DNA of 64,000 bases from Gammaproteobacteria bacterium. GTDB taxonomy: Bacteria; Pseudomonadota; Gammaproteobacteria; Nevskiales; Nevskiaceae. Positions 26,251 through 35,552 of this stretch are shown piece by piece. The notes beneath the pieces were generated by a model. The model saw only the letters and a list, made by a program, of their open reading frames with translations, was not told the DNA's origin and searched no databases. A program made the translations under genes and the position numbers. The number at the start of each line of letters is the position of its first letter. Position 1 is the stretch's first letter. The stretch spans positions 248,001-312,000 of the forward strand of contig JAPLSB010000019.1 in the NCBI GenBank assembly GCA_026398875.1, read 5' to 3'.

Positions 26251-27129
26251 TCAACGCGGAATGAAGGTGATGTTGATGCCCGGCTGGAACACCGTCGGGT
26301 CACGCGGCAGCGGCATCGGGCTGGCCTTGTAGACCGCACGCAGCACCGACTCGTCGATCTGCGGATTGCCGCTGGACTTCTGGATTCGGGCGCTCAGCAC
26401 TTCGCCGGTCGCCGACAACTGCATGTTGACCACACAACTGTATTTCTGGTCGGAAACGCCGGGCGGACGCGTCCAGACACGCTGGATCGCGGCCACCAGC
26501 TGCGTGCCCCAGATGTTCGCTTCCTGTGCCGAGCGCTGCTCGCTCTCGGCACCAAGTGCGGCCGACAGCTCCGCTTCGCGCGCGCGGCGCTCTTCCGCCT
26601 CGCGCCGTGCCTGCTCGGCCTTTTTCTTCTTCTCGGCCTTCTCGGTGGCGAGACGCTTTTCCTCTTCCTCGATCGCCTGCCTGGAGAGGTCTTCCTCGCG
26701 CTTGCGATCCTCGGCTTCCTTCTTTTTCTTCGCTTCCTCGGCCAGCCGCTTCTGATCGGCGATCTCTTCCGCCTTCTTCTTCAGCAACGCGTCCTGAGCC
26801 GCCTTCTGCTCGGCGGCCTTCTGTTCCTTCTTGGCTTCCTCGGCCTTGGCGTCCTTTTCCTGCTGCTTGCGCTGCACTTCAACCGGGTCCGGCTTCGGCG
26901 GTTCGGGCGCTGGCGGCGGCTCGCTGGCTTCGGGTGTCGGCGGTTCCGGCGTCGGCTGCGGCTTCGGTGCCGACTGCGCTTTCGGAATCTCGTTGGCGGC
27001 GATCAGCTGGCCCTGGATCACCGTCACCGGCTCTGGCACGCGGCCGCACTGCACGCCGCTGAACAGCAGCCCGAACACGGCAAGATGCAGCGCGATCGCT
27101 GCAACGACATGGCGCGTCTTCAGCATCAT
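26251..27129 (-). CDS. tolA: Tol-Pal system protein TolA
   Basis: A 292-residue protein with one N-terminal TM helix (about 8-27), a Pro-rich hinge (about 48-85), a long Lys/Glu/Ala-rich helical domain II (about 88-200) and a C-terminal TonB-like domain (about 205-292, with VWTRPPGVSDQKYSCVVN and SGNPQIDESVLRAVYKASPMPLP). It transmits proton-motive energy from TolQR to TolB-Pal across the periplasm; its C-terminus is also the receptor for some colicins and phages. Overlaps the tolR stop by 3 nt. Biased composition is normal for domain II. Confidence 0.96.
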   Translation of the reverse strand: MMLKTRHVVAAIALHLAVFGLLFSGVQCGRVPEPVTVIQGQLIAANEIPKAQSAPKPQPTPEPPTPEASEPPPAPEPPKPDPVEVQRKQQEKDAKAEEAKKEQKAAEQKAAQDALLKKKAEEIADQKRLAEEAKKKKEAEDRKREEDLSRQAIEEEEKRLATEKAEKKKKAEQARREAEERRAREAELSAALGAESEQRSAQEANIWGTQLVAAIQRVWTRPPGVSDQKYSCVVNMQLSATGEVLSARIQKSSGNPQIDESVLRAVYKASPMPLPRDPTVFQPGINITFIPR

Positions 27130-27596
27130 CCGCGGTCGCGTTTGGTCGCCGTGCTCGGACGCGGCGCACTCGGCGCGTCAGTGACGAAGCCGATCTTCGC
27201 GGCACCGGCGGCCTGCAGCAGCGACATGCCATTGGCTACGCGGTCGTATTTCACGGCCTTGTCGGCACGGATCAGCACCATCGTTTCCGGCTTGTTGCGC
27301 AGGATCGCGCCGACCCGGTCGATGACGATCTGGTCGGCCAGCGCCTTCTTCGGATCGCCACCGGCGTCCAGGAAGTAATCGCCGCGCGCGTCGACGAACA
27401 GGGTCAACGGTTCGTCATCGGCGCTGAGCGTCTCGGCGCTAGCCTGCGGCAGCTCGACATCGATGCCCTGCGTCATCAGTGGCGCGGTCACCATGAAGAT
27501 GACCAGCAGCACCAGCATGACGTCGATATACGGCACGACGTTCATCTCGGCGGTCAGCCGCCGCTTGCCCTTCTTGGGTGCAAAGCCGCCCGCCAT
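27126..27596 (-). CDS. tolR: Tol-Pal system protein TolR
   Basis: A 156-residue ExbD/TolR protein with one N-terminal TM helix. The conserved protonatable Asp is in NVVPYIDVMLVLLVIFMV (Asp25), and the following TAPLMTQGIDVELP segment is typical. With TolQ it forms the proton-driven motor of the Tol system. The start overlaps the tolQ stop (TAATG). The C-terminus ends in a basic tail after the periplasmic domain. Confidence 0.96.
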   Translation of the reverse strand: MAGGFAPKKGKRRLTAEMNVVPYIDVMLVLLVIFMVTAPLMTQGIDVELPQASAETLSADDEPLTLFVDARGDYFLDAGGDPKKALADQIVIDRVGAILRNKPETMVLIRADKAVKYDRVANGMSLLQAAGAAKIGFVTDAPSAPRPSTATKRDRG

Positions 27597-28282
27597 TACC
27601 CGGCCCTCGAACCACCACGCAGACCGCGATCGACGATGCCGGTCAGCTCTTCGGCGAAGGTCGAGAAGCGGTTTTCGAGACGGTCGACGCGAGCAACGAA
27701 AAAGTTATAGGCGATGACCGCCGGAATCGCCGCGAACAGGCCGATCGCCGTCGCGATCAGCGCCTCGGCGATACCCGGCGCGACGCTGGCCAGCGTGGCC
27801 TGCTTGACGTTGCCGATCGCGACGAAGGCATTGACGATGCCCCAGACGGTGCCGAACAGGCCGACATAGGGGCTGGTCGAACCGATCGTCGCCAGCAGAC
27901 TCAGGCCGCCTTCGAGCTTTTCGGTTTCGCGGGCCATCGCCACCCGCATCTGGCGCTGCACGGCCGCCAGGGCATCGTCAGGCGGGATCTTGGCGCCCTG
28001 CTGCCGGCTGTATTCCTCGTAGCCGGCCCGGAAGATCTGTGTCAGGCCTTCCTCCGGCTCACGGCTGCGGCGCAGCGCCTCGTAAAGCTCGGCAAGCGAG
28101 CCGCCGGACCAGAAGCGGGCCTCGAAGGCCACCGCCTGATTCTGGATGCGCGACAGCAGGCCGCGCTTGGCGAGGATCACCGCCCAGGATGCCAGCGAGG
28201 CGGCGATCAGCGAGCCCATCACCAGCTGCACCGGGACGCTGGCCTGCAGGACCAGCTGTGTCAGCGAAATCGTGCCACTCAT
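27596..28282 (-). CDS. tolQ: Tol-Pal system protein TolQ
   Basis: A 228-residue MotA/TolQ/ExbB channel protein with three TM helices (about 12-38, 130-155, 165-190). The family block GLFGTVWGIVNAFVAIG and the helix IAEALIATAIGLFAAIPAVIAYN are intact. Five TolQ surround a TolR dimer and move protons. It follows ybgC and precedes tolR with a one-nt overlap. Confidence 0.97.
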   Translation of the reverse strand: MSGTISLTQLVLQASVPVQLVMGSLIAASLASWAVILAKRGLLSRIQNQAVAFEARFWSGGSLAELYEALRRSREPEEGLTQIFRAGYEEYSRQQGAKIPPDDALAAVQRQMRVAMARETEKLEGGLSLLATIGSTSPYVGLFGTVWGIVNAFVAIGNVKQATLASVAPGIAEALIATAIGLFAAIPAVIAYNFFVARVDRLENRFSTFAEELTGIVDRGLRGGSRAG

Positions 28283-28316
28283 TCGGTTTCTTCCCTTGTC
28301 TTTGTTCTTGCAGTTT

Positions 28317-28754
28317 TCAGCAACGAAGTTCGCTCGTGAGCACCGCGCGATCGCGGATCACCGGCGGCAACGCGGTCGGCTTGAAGCTTTCAGCATCGAC
28401 GCTGGCCACCCGAACCTCCGCCGTTGCCAGCACCGCCGCCGCTTTCCCGCGCTGCTGCAGCGTCTGCGCGAGCATCAGGCTGGCGCGCTTGAGCTCGGTC
28501 ACCGTCACCGTCACGTCCAGTTCGTCGTCCAGTCGGGCTGGCGCGCGAAACGCGACCGCGATCTGGCTGACCGTGAACACCACCCCGGCATCCGCGCGCA
28601 GCTGCTCCTGAGAGCAGCCAAGCGCACGCAGCCACTCGGTGCGGGCGCGCTCGAAGAATTTCAGGTAGTTGGCGTGATAAACCACGCCGCTCAGGTCGGT
28701 GTCCTCGTAGTAGACCCTCACAGGCCATGAGAAAACCGCGTTCAGGTTTGCCAT
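28317..28754 (-). CDS. ybgC: Tol-associated acyl-CoA thioesterase YbgC
   Basis: A 145-residue hotdog thioesterase. The catalytic motif YYEDTDLSGVVYHANYLKFFERAR contains the active Asp of the 4HBT family. In E. coli YbgC hydrolyses acyl-CoA and has been found with phospholipid-synthesis enzymes. It leads the tol-pal operon here, 34 nt before tolQ, and follows ruvB. Confidence 0.95.
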   Translation of the reverse strand: MANLNAVFSWPVRVYYEDTDLSGVVYHANYLKFFERARTEWLRALGCSQEQLRADAGVVFTVSQIAVAFRAPARLDDELDVTVTVTELKRASLMLAQTLQQRGKAAAVLATAEVRVASVDAESFKPTALPPVIRDRAVLTSELRC

Positions 28755-28800
28755 TTGCCGCGCAGTCTAGCTGATGCGGCAACGCAACAACACAAGCCAA

Positions 28801-29874
28801 TCAACCACCTGCATCGGCTTCGAAGAGGTCCGGTTCGATGCGCTTCGGCAACGGAATGCCGTAGTGCTGGTAGGCCAGCTTGCCGACCATGCGCCCCCTC
28901 GGCGTCCGCAGCAGATAGCCCTGCTGGATCAGATAAGGCTCGATGACATCCTCGATGGTGTCGCGGGCTTCGCCGATTGCCGCCGCCAGATTGTCGAGCC
29001 CGGCCGGGCCGCCATCGAAGCGCTCGATCAGCGCCATCATCAGCTTGCGGTCCATCAGATCGAAGCCGCGGCTGTCGACGTCAAGCATCTTCAGCGCCGC
29101 AGCCGCGATGTCGGCGCTGATCACGCCGGTGCCGCGCACTTCGGCGTAGTCGCGAACCCGGCGCAGCATGCGGTTGGCAATACGCGGCGTGCCGCGCGAG
29201 CGGCGGGCGATCTCGAAGGCACCCTCCTCTTCCACCGGTACGCCGAGAATCGCCGCGGAGCGCTTGACGATCATCGTCAGATCGGCGACCGAATAGAACT
29301 CCAGCCGCTGGATGATCCCGAAACGGTCGCGCAGCGGCCCGGTCAGGCTGCCGGCACGGGTCGTCGCACCAATCAGCGTGAACGGCGGCAGATCAAGCCG
29401 GATCGAACGCGCCGCCGGACCCTCGCCGATCATGATGTCGAGCTGGTAATCCTCCATCGCCGGGTACAGCACTTCCTCGACGACCGGACTAAGGCGGTGG
29501 ATCTCGTCGACGAACAGGATGTCGCGCGGTTCCAAGTTGGTCAGCAGCGCGGCGAGGTCCCCGGCCTTCTCGAGCACCGGACCCGAGGTCTGGCGCAGGT
29601 TGACGCCGAGTTCGGTAGCCAGAATGTGCGCCAGCGTGGTCTTGCCGAGCCCCGGCGGACCAAAGATCAATACGTGGTCGAGCGCCTCGGCACGTGCCCG
29701 AGTGGCGGCGATGGCGATGCCCATCTGCTCGCGGACCGCAGGCTGGCCGACGTAATCCTCGAGCCGCTGCGGACGAATCGCGCGATCGACGCGGTCCTCG
29801 TCGGCCCGGGCACCGCTGGCGATCAGGCGGTCAGACGGCGGGTCGTCAGTCGGAGCGGAGGGCTTGCGCGGCAT
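28801..29874 (-). CDS. ruvB: Holliday junction helicase motor RuvB
   Basis: A 357-residue AAA+ motor that drives branch migration of Holliday junctions with RuvA. Walker [15 protein letters not shown], Walker [11 protein letters not shown], sensor [19 protein letters not shown] and the C-terminal winged helix ending [10 protein letters not shown] are all present. The start MPRKPSAP fits the family; the longer frame covers the divergent flavodoxin promoter. ruvC and ruvA, normally immediately upstream, are absent: the gene is divergent from a flavodoxin gene. Confidence 0.98.
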   Translation of the reverse strand: MPRKPSAPTDDPPSDRLIASGARADEDRVDRAIRPQRLEDYVGQPAVREQMGIAIAATRARAEALDHVLIFGPPGLGKTTLAHILATELGVNLRQTSGPVLEKAGDLAALLTNLEPRDILFVDEIHRLSPVVEEVLYPAMEDYQLDIMIGEGPAARSIRLDLPPFTLIGATTRAGSLTGPLRDRFGIIQRLEFYSVADLTMIVKRSAAILGVPVEEEGAFEIARRSRGTPRIANRMLRRVRDYAEVRGTGVISADIAAAALKMLDVDSRGFDLMDRKLMMALIERFDGGPAGLDNLAAAIGEARDTIEDVIEPYLIQQGYLLRTPRGRMVGKLAYQHYGIPLPKRIEPDLFEADAGG

Positions 29875-30001
29875 GGCGGCATTGTAGTCGGACTCGCGGC
29901 TGCGACAGACGCCGATGTACCGTTGCGCACCGTCGCCAGAACCGACGGCGCGGATGCTCCCGCATCCGCTACAACCGATCTCGCACGAGGGGAGAAGCAG
30001 C

Positions 30002-30580
30002 ATGAATACGATCAAGGCCGTCGTCGCCTATCACAGCGGTTACGGACACACGAAGAAGCAGGCCGAAGCGGTCGCGGCCGGCATCGCCGGTGTCGCGCTG
30101 GCCGAGGTACAACTGATCAATGTCGCGACATTCGACGATGCGGTCTGGGCTGCGCTGCAAGCGGCCGACGCCATCGTGTTCGGCTCGCCAACGTACATGG
30201 GCGGCGTGTCGGCCGAGTTCAAGACATTCGCCGATGCCAGCTCCAAGGTGTGGTTCACCAAGGGCTGGAAAAACAAGATCGCCGGCGGTTTCACGAACTC
30301 GGCCTCGATGAACGGCGACAAGGGCTCGACGATCCAGTACCTGATCACGTTCGCGATGCAGCACGACATGATCTGGGTCGGGACCGGTCAGGTGCCGGCT
30401 GCAACCGGTGCCGCCCAGCGCAATGACGTGAACTACCTCGGTGGCTCCTCGGGCGCGCTGGCGCAGTCGCCGAGCGATCTCGGGCCCGACGCCGGACCGC
30501 TGCCCGGTGATCTTGAAACAGCCCGGCTCTACGGCGAACGGATCGCCCTGATCACGAAGCAGTTCAACGGCGTCGCCTGA
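30002..30580 (+). CDS. Flavodoxin-fold NAD(P)H-dependent FMN reductase family protein
   Basis: A 192-residue flavodoxin-like protein. The FMN phosphate loop is [11 protein letters not shown] near the N-terminus and the second contact is [14 protein letters not shown]; a third segment [13 protein letters not shown] corresponds to the WrbA-type loop. It is related to WrbA/FMN reductase proteins but distinct from the wrbA gene at 16.5 kb. The substrate is unknown. ATG at 30002 has GGGGAG seven nt upstream. Single gene, convergent with greB. Confidence 0.87.
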   Translation: MNTIKAVVAYHSGYGHTKKQAEAVAAGIAGVALAEVQLINVATFDDAVWAALQAADAIVFGSPTYMGGVSAEFKTFADASSKVWFTKGWKNKIAGGFTNSASMNGDKGSTIQYLITFAMQHDMIWVGTGQVPAATGAAQRNDVNYLGGSSGALAQSPSDLGPDAGPLPGDLETARLYGERIALITKQFNGVA

Positions 30581-30584
30581 GCGA

Positions 30585-31088
30585 TCAGACCGCGCTGTAG
30601 CGGACGGCGATCAGCTCCAGTTCGGCCTCGCCGCCCGGCAGCATCAGCTTCACGACCTCGCCGACGCCGCGCTTCAGCAGCGCCTTCGCCAGCGGCGAGT
30701 CGATGGAGATGTAGCCGCGCGCCGGATCAATCTCGTCCGGACCGACGATCCGGTAGCGCTTCTCTTCACCTTGCGGGTCGGCCACGTCGATCCAGGCGCC
30801 GAAGTAGACCCGGCCCGGATCGCTCGGCGTGGCGTCGACGACCTTCAGCTCCGGCAAGCGCAGCTGCAGGTAGTGCACGCGGCGGTCGATCTCGCGCAAT
30901 TCCTTCTTGCGGTAGATGTACTCGGCATTTTCCGAACGATCGCCCTCGGCGGCGGCGGCCGACAGTGCCCGCACCACCTCGGGACGGCGCACGCGCCACA
31001 GCTGGTCGTATTCGGTACGCAGCCGCGCGGCACCTTCCGGCGTGATGTACGGCGCGCTCTTCGGCGGCGGTTCGCGATAACGGCTCAC
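30585..31088 (-). CDS. greB: Transcription elongation factor GreB
   Basis: A 167-residue GreA/GreB factor that enters the RNA polymerase secondary channel and stimulates transcript cleavage in backtracked complexes. The N-terminal coiled coil carries the acidic tip ([19 protein letters not shown]) and the C-terminal FKBP-like domain has [14 protein letters not shown]. The basic patch and length favour GreB over GreA. It lies 6 nt after the stop of the pseudo-MBL gene, on the same strand, so may share its transcript. Confidence 0.96.
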   Translation of the reverse strand: MSRYREPPPKSAPYITPEGAARLRTEYDQLWRVRRPEVVRALSAAAAEGDRSENAEYIYRKKELREIDRRVHYLQLRLPELKVVDATPSDPGRVYFGAWIDVADPQGEEKRYRIVGPDEIDPARGYISIDSPLAKALLKRGVGEVVKLMLPGGEAELELIAVRYSAV

Positions 31089-31094
31089 CGGCGG

Positions 31095-31949
31095 TCAGTC
31101 ATCTTCAGGCGGGTTCTGCAGGCTTTCGTGGACGATGGCCAGGAACTGCGGCCCGCTGATCGCCCCCCGCCCCCAGACCGCGTCGTAGGCAGCGGTGGCC
31201 GGCGCATCGTGCAGGATCTTGTCGAGGGAATCGCCGCGCAGCATCGCCAGCCGCACGGCATTGCGGATGCTCGACAGCATGTCGCGGTAGGCGATCAGCG
31301 CCTCGCGATCAACGGCTTCGCCATTGCGCGGCAGGTAGCGGGTATCGGGCGTACCGAGGTTGATCAGCCGCCCGATCGCCGAGATCAGCCCGGCAATCGA
31401 GCCACCCTGCCCGACATCGATGTCCGGGTACTGGCCCGGCGTCAGCAGGCTGCCCAGATGCACGGTCTTCGCGCTCGGCAGCAGCACCGCGCAGGCACCG
31501 GAAACGATGCCGCTCGGCACCCGAAAGATGCCGATCTCGTCGCCGTTGAAAGCGAAGCTGTCGCCGCTGGCGAACGCGATGATCGGCCGGCCGGCCGCTG
31601 CCTCGGTCTTGAACGGCCGGCGCGCCTCGCGCTGCAGCAGCGCTGCCATCGACGTGCGCACCACGCCGCCCTCGCGGCGCAGCACCACGGCACCGTCGCC
31701 GGCCGCCGACAGCGCGGCATCGTCAGGATCGGTATCGACGATCAGCCGCGGCAAGGCGCCGCCGAGTGCCGCCGTGGTTTCGGCGTCGAGCACGCCGTCG
31801 AAACTGCCGATCAGCAGCACGCCGTCGGCGCCTTGCGAGACGGTGACATTGCCGCTGGCGCCGCTGATCACCGACACGCCATCGGACAAGGCGTGCAGCG
31901 CCGGCGCAAGCGTCAGCAGCAAGCCGCAAAGCCAACCTCGAATCGACAT
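31095..31949 (-). CDS. Secreted metallo-beta-lactamase-fold protein lacking metal ligands
   Basis: A 284-residue exported protein with a signal peptide (cleavage near LHA, residue 20). The backbone pattern is that of a secreted MBL-fold hydrolase: VSQGADGVLLIGS, then the place of the metal motif, then a closing GGSIAGLISAIGRL and a PGHG-like turn. However the H-x-H-x-D-H motif reads DTDPDD (72-77), the H-T-x-GD site is replaced by PSGIVSGA, and PGHG reads PRNG. It should therefore not bind the usual zinc pair. The ATG with GGAGGGG upstream is chosen over one 12 codons earlier. It follows the RND gene directly. Confidence 0.75.
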   Translation of the reverse strand: MSIRGWLCGLLLTLAPALHALSDGVSVISGASGNVTVSQGADGVLLIGSFDGVLDAETTAALGGALPRLIVDTDPDDAALSAAGDGAVVLRREGGVVRTSMAALLQREARRPFKTEAAAGRPIIAFASGDSFAFNGDEIGIFRVPSGIVSGACAVLLPSAKTVHLGSLLTPGQYPDIDVGQGGSIAGLISAIGRLINLGTPDTRYLPRNGEAVDREALIAYRDMLSSIRNAVRLAMLRGDSLDKILHDAPATAAYDAVWGRGAISGPQFLAIVHESLQNPPEDD

Positions 31950-31981
31950 CGCAACCCCTCCGGCCGGGAACGACAGCAGGC

Positions 31982-34717
31982 TCACTTGATCAGCGCCGTC
32001 ATGCGGGCGATGCGCTCGGCCTGGATGCGATTCAAGTTGCGGAACACGGTCGCTGCAATAGAGGGATAGCGCTCGCGCAGCCGCTCCAGATCCTGCGAGT
32101 TGAAGCGCAGCAGGCGCACCGGGCTGGTGGTATCGACGCTCGCCGTACGCCGCTGGCCGAAGTAGCCGGCCTCGCCCATGACCGCGCCGCGGGTCATCGT
32201 CGACAACACCCGGCGCTCGTCGTGGCGTTCGACGGTGGCTTCGACGCTGCCATCGATGACCACATAGATGTCGCGCGACAGATCGCCCTCCTGGATGATC
32301 CGGGTGCCGACCGGATGCTTCTCCAGACGCGACATCAGCGCGAACAGCCGCGCCTGACGCATGCTCAGGCCGGATAGCAGCGGAATCGTGTGTTGCGGGC
32401 TGCGGCCAAGATCAAGCCGCAGCAGGTCCCACAGCGTGACGATGCGCAGCCGCGAGCCCAGCGCCGGCGTCAGCGTCATGTCGGCAATCCAGGCAACGAA
32501 CAAGGTCCACGCGCCGAGCAGGCCGAACTGCACGAGGTTGTTCAGCTCCGATGCGGCGAACACCAGAAAGCCGAGGCACAGGCAGACCGTCGCCAGCGTG
32601 ATCGGACGCAGCACCGTGGTCAGCGCCGAACGCACGGCGCCGGCTTCCTTGCCCTGCTCGCGGGCATCGGCGTTGAAGCGGGCAAGGAAATGCACGGTGT
32701 CATTGACCGCGATGCCGAGCACGATGCAGGCGATCAGGCTGGTAGTCGGGTTCAGCGGAATGTTGAGTACGCCGAGCGTGCCGAAGTAGACCGCGATCGG
32801 CACCAGGTTCGGCACTGTCGCCACCAGCCCGGCCTTCACCGACGTGAACATCAGCGACAGCAGGGCGGCGATCGCCACGACGGCGATCGCGATCGAGGCC
32901 AGATGGCCGCCGGCCAGCGCTTCGACGGCCCGTGTGGCCAGCACAGAACTGCCGGTGAAACGGGCTTCAAGCGGCGCGGGTAGTTCGGCGGCGCGTGCTT
33001 CGGCACGGGTCAGGAAATCGCCGATCGCCTGCGAGCCATCGACGTTGATGCGCACCGAGATCACGGCACTGCGGTACTGCGGATCGATCAGCCGGTTCAG
33101 CGCATCGCCGCTGGCGAACAGCAGCACCTGCTTGACCGCCGCGTCGTCGTTGGGAACAGCAAAGTGCAGCGGATCGTTGTTGTTCAGCGCCAGATGCGTG
33201 AGCTTCAGCTGATCGACATACGACACTGCGGAACCGACTTCCGGCTGCGCCCGCAGCCAGTCCTGGAAACGGTCGATGGCATCGATCAGGCGCGGCTGGG
33301 TCAGCGCATCCGGCGAGCGCGCATCGATCAGCACGGTGACGAAGTTCGCCCCGTTGAAGGCGCTGGCGATCGCTTCGAAGTCGCGGCGCTCGGTGACGTT
33401 CTCGCCGAAGCTGGCAATGAAATCGGCGCCGCCGCGAATACGGGTCGCTGCCGCGAAGCCGACGATGATCAGCGCCGCAGCGGCGGTGATGATCGCGCGC
33501 CGGTAGCGCAGGTCGAACACTGCCAGCACGGCAGCGAAGCGGCCGAACAGCCGGGTGGCAATCGGCGGCGTTTCCCGCGTGCAGCGCAGCGCAATCAGCA
33601 ACGCCGGCAGGAACAGATGGGTCAATGCACCGACATACAGGGTGCCCAGCGTGGCCAGCAGCGCGAAGCCGCGCACGGCCGGCAGCGGATTCAGCAGCAG
33701 GCTCAGGAAGCCGATCACCGTGGTCGTCGCCGACAGGCTCAGGCCGGTGGAGATCCGCCGCATCACCCACTCGGCGCGCTGGCTGTCGCGGGCATTCGGC
33801 AACAGGCTGCGCGACAGGAAATGCGCGGCCAGCAGGTGGATCGTGTACGACAGGCCGATGGTGATCACCAGCGGCGGCACGATGGCGCTGACCAGATTGA
33901 ACTGGATGTCGAGCAACACCGCGCTGGCCACCGTCCAGACCAGCGCGATGGCCACCGACAGCAGCGCCGAGGCCGCCGCGACAACGCTGCGGAAGGTCGC
34001 CAGCAGCAGCACGGCAATCACCGCGAACACCGCCGGCACGGTGCGCTTCAGCGTGCGATCCAGCGCCTCGCTGGTGGCGGCACGCACCGGCAGCGTGCCG
34101 GTCAGATGCACGGCAGTGGCGCCGCCGGCCTCGTCGACGGCAGCGCGTACGCGGCGATCGAAGTCCTGACGCAGATAGTCCTTCGGCGACAGCTCCGCGA
34201 CCGTCAGCGCAAACGCAGCGGTGGTGTCATCGCGGGACACCAGCGTGCTGCGATACAGCGGGTTGGCCTCGATATCGGCGGCAAAGTGCGCCACGGCCGA
34301 CGGGTCGGCCGCCGCCTGCTCGGCGAATGTGGTGACATCGATCTCGTCATCGCGCGCCTTGATGTTCGGTGCGCTGGCCAGCGAGTGCACCTCGGTCACG
34401 CCGGGCAGCTGCTTGAAGGCGTCAGCAAGCTTGGCGATGCGGGCCAGGTTGTCGGCGCTGTAGACAGTCGGTTCGAAGCGCACCGCAATGATCAGCGGAT
34501 CGTCGATGCCGAACGTCTTGCGGACCTGTTCGAGCACGGCACGGCCGGGATCGTGCGCCGGCAGCAGCGCCTCGGCCGATGGGTCGACGTGGAAGCGGAC
34601 CTCCCGGGTCAGCGGGTTCACGCACAGCAGCAGCGCGACCACCGTCAGCACCGCCACCGCGGTCAGTACCGTTCGCGGCCGCCGTGCGACGACGCCCAGC
34701 CAGGCCACGGTATTCAT
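31982..34717 (-). CDS. RND-superfamily (MMPL) exporter fused to a cyclic-nucleotide-binding domain
   Basis: A 911-residue membrane protein. The first about 770 residues are an RND exporter of the COG1033 type: TM1 (about 14-33), a large periplasmic loop, a TM bundle containing VAIALVWTVASAVLLD and TIGLSYTIHLLAAHFL, a second loop, and a second bundle with GIAVNDTVHFLARFN. The last about 125 residues form a cNMP-binding domain with the phosphate cassette MGEAGYFGQRRTASV, including the conserved Glu and Arg. Substrates may be lipids or hopanoid-like molecules, by analogy. The start overlaps the stop of the LolA-like gene by one nt. Confidence 0.88.
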   Translation of the reverse strand: MNTVAWLGVVARRPRTVLTAVAVLTVVALLLCVNPLTREVRFHVDPSAEALLPAHDPGRAVLEQVRKTFGIDDPLIIAVRFEPTVYSADNLARIAKLADAFKQLPGVTEVHSLASAPNIKARDDEIDVTTFAEQAAADPSAVAHFAADIEANPLYRSTLVSRDDTTAAFALTVAELSPKDYLRQDFDRRVRAAVDEAGGATAVHLTGTLPVRAATSEALDRTLKRTVPAVFAVIAVLLLATFRSVVAAASALLSVAIALVWTVASAVLLDIQFNLVSAIVPPLVITIGLSYTIHLLAAHFLSRSLLPNARDSQRAEWVMRRISTGLSLSATTTVIGFLSLLLNPLPAVRGFALLATLGTLYVGALTHLFLPALLIALRCTRETPPIATRLFGRFAAVLAVFDLRYRRAIITAAAALIIVGFAAATRIRGGADFIASFGENVTERRDFEAIASAFNGANFVTVLIDARSPDALTQPRLIDAIDRFQDWLRAQPEVGSAVSYVDQLKLTHLALNNNDPLHFAVPNDDAAVKQVLLFASGDALNRLIDPQYRSAVISVRINVDGSQAIGDFLTRAEARAAELPAPLEARFTGSSVLATRAVEALAGGHLASIAIAVVAIAALLSLMFTSVKAGLVATVPNLVPIAVYFGTLGVLNIPLNPTTSLIACIVLGIAVNDTVHFLARFNADAREQGKEAGAVRSALTTVLRPITLATVCLCLGFLVFAASELNNLVQFGLLGAWTLFVAWIADMTLTPALGSRLRIVTLWDLLRLDLGRSPQHTIPLLSGLSMRQARLFALMSRLEKHPVGTRIIQEGDLSRDIYVVIDGSVEATVERHDERRVLSTMTRGAVMGEAGYFGQRRTASVDTTSPVRLLRFNSQDLERLRERYPSIAATVFRNLNRIQAERIARMTALIK

Positions 34718-35499
34718 CAGGAGCCGCGGTAGAACGAGGTCGGATCGAACAACTTCGACGGCAGTTGATCGCTGCTTCCGATCACCCCGGTGACCTTGAG
34801 CCGGGTGCGGGTGTTTTCCTTCAAATCGCGCATCAGCAGTTCCGACAGGTACCAGTAGCCGTCGGCACGCTTCAGGCCATCAATCGGCGCCGTGAGTTCC
34901 TTGCGCAAGGTCTTGCCTTCAAAGAACTCGGCCTTCAACGCGGTGCACGACTGGCGATCGACGTATGCAAGCACGCGGCTGTAGCGAGCGGCAGCTCCAG
35001 CGGCAGGCTGCAGCCGCAGCACCTCGACCGGCCGGTTGCCGATCGTGGTCGGCTTTTCCAGTACCGGCCGCGAATCGCCGAACGCCGCCTGCAACTGCTT
35101 CATGTCGTTGTAGCTGAAGTCGGTGCCGAGCAGCGAACCATCGCTGGACGCCCCGCTGATCTTGCGCACCCGCTGGATCGCCGGCAGGTAGAGAAAGATC
35201 TCGTCCTTGCGATCAGCTCCGCCTTCGCGCATCAGATAGGACGCGCCGTCGAGATCGCGCGGCCGCGAAATCCGCAGCAGCAGACGGATCAGGCCATCGG
35301 CACGAGACGCATAGACCTTGCCCTTCAGCAGCCGCTCGGCGCCATTGCGGTCGGTCGAGGTCAGTTCGACGTCCTTGATCTGCAAGGAAGGCGGCACGTT
35401 CGACCGCATGCAGTCGAGCAGCTTCTGCGTCGCATCGTCGGCCCGCGCCGCGCTGGCCACGGCCAGAAGCGCGACACCCAGCCACCGTCCTGCCTTCAT
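34717..35499 (-). CDS. LolA-like outer membrane lipoprotein-sorting protein
   Basis: A 260-residue periplasmic protein with a signal peptide (cleavage near ARA, residue 20) and a LolA/LppX-like fold (COG2834 type): long alternating strands with LTSTDRNGAERLLKGKVYAS, IFLYLPAIQRVRKIS and LGTDFSYNDMKQL. Proteins of this type are regularly encoded beside MMPL/RND exporters and probably carry lipid substrates between membranes. It is the first gene of the operon with the RND-cNMP exporter. The in-frame extension upstream is not used: it overlaps DUF1244 and lacks a signal sequence. Confidence 0.87.
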   Translation of the reverse strand: MKAGRWLGVALLAVASAARADDATQKLLDCMRSNVPPSLQIKDVELTSTDRNGAERLLKGKVYASRADGLIRLLLRISRPRDLDGASYLMREGGADRKDEIFLYLPAIQRVRKISGASSDGSLLGTDFSYNDMKQLQAAFGDSRPVLEKPTTIGNRPVEVLRLQPAAGAAARYSRVLAYVDRQSCTALKAEFFEGKTLRKELTAPIDGLKRADGYWYLSELLMRDLKENTRTRLKVTGVIGSSDQLPSKLFDPTSFYRGS

Positions 35500-35552
35500 G
35501 AGCTGCTCCCCGAATCCCTTTGCCAAGCCTAGCGTGCCCGTCGGACCGCCGT

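Noticed and set aside
26526..27062. Repetitive sequence suggesting a tandem repeat array
   Set aside because: It is the Lys/Glu/Ala-rich domain II of TolA, repetitive by composition, not an array of exact repeats.
33164..34732. A 522-residue plus-strand frame over the RND exporter gene
   Set aside because: Arg/Gln/His-rich shadow of the exporter; the minus-strand protein has clear RND and cNMP domains.
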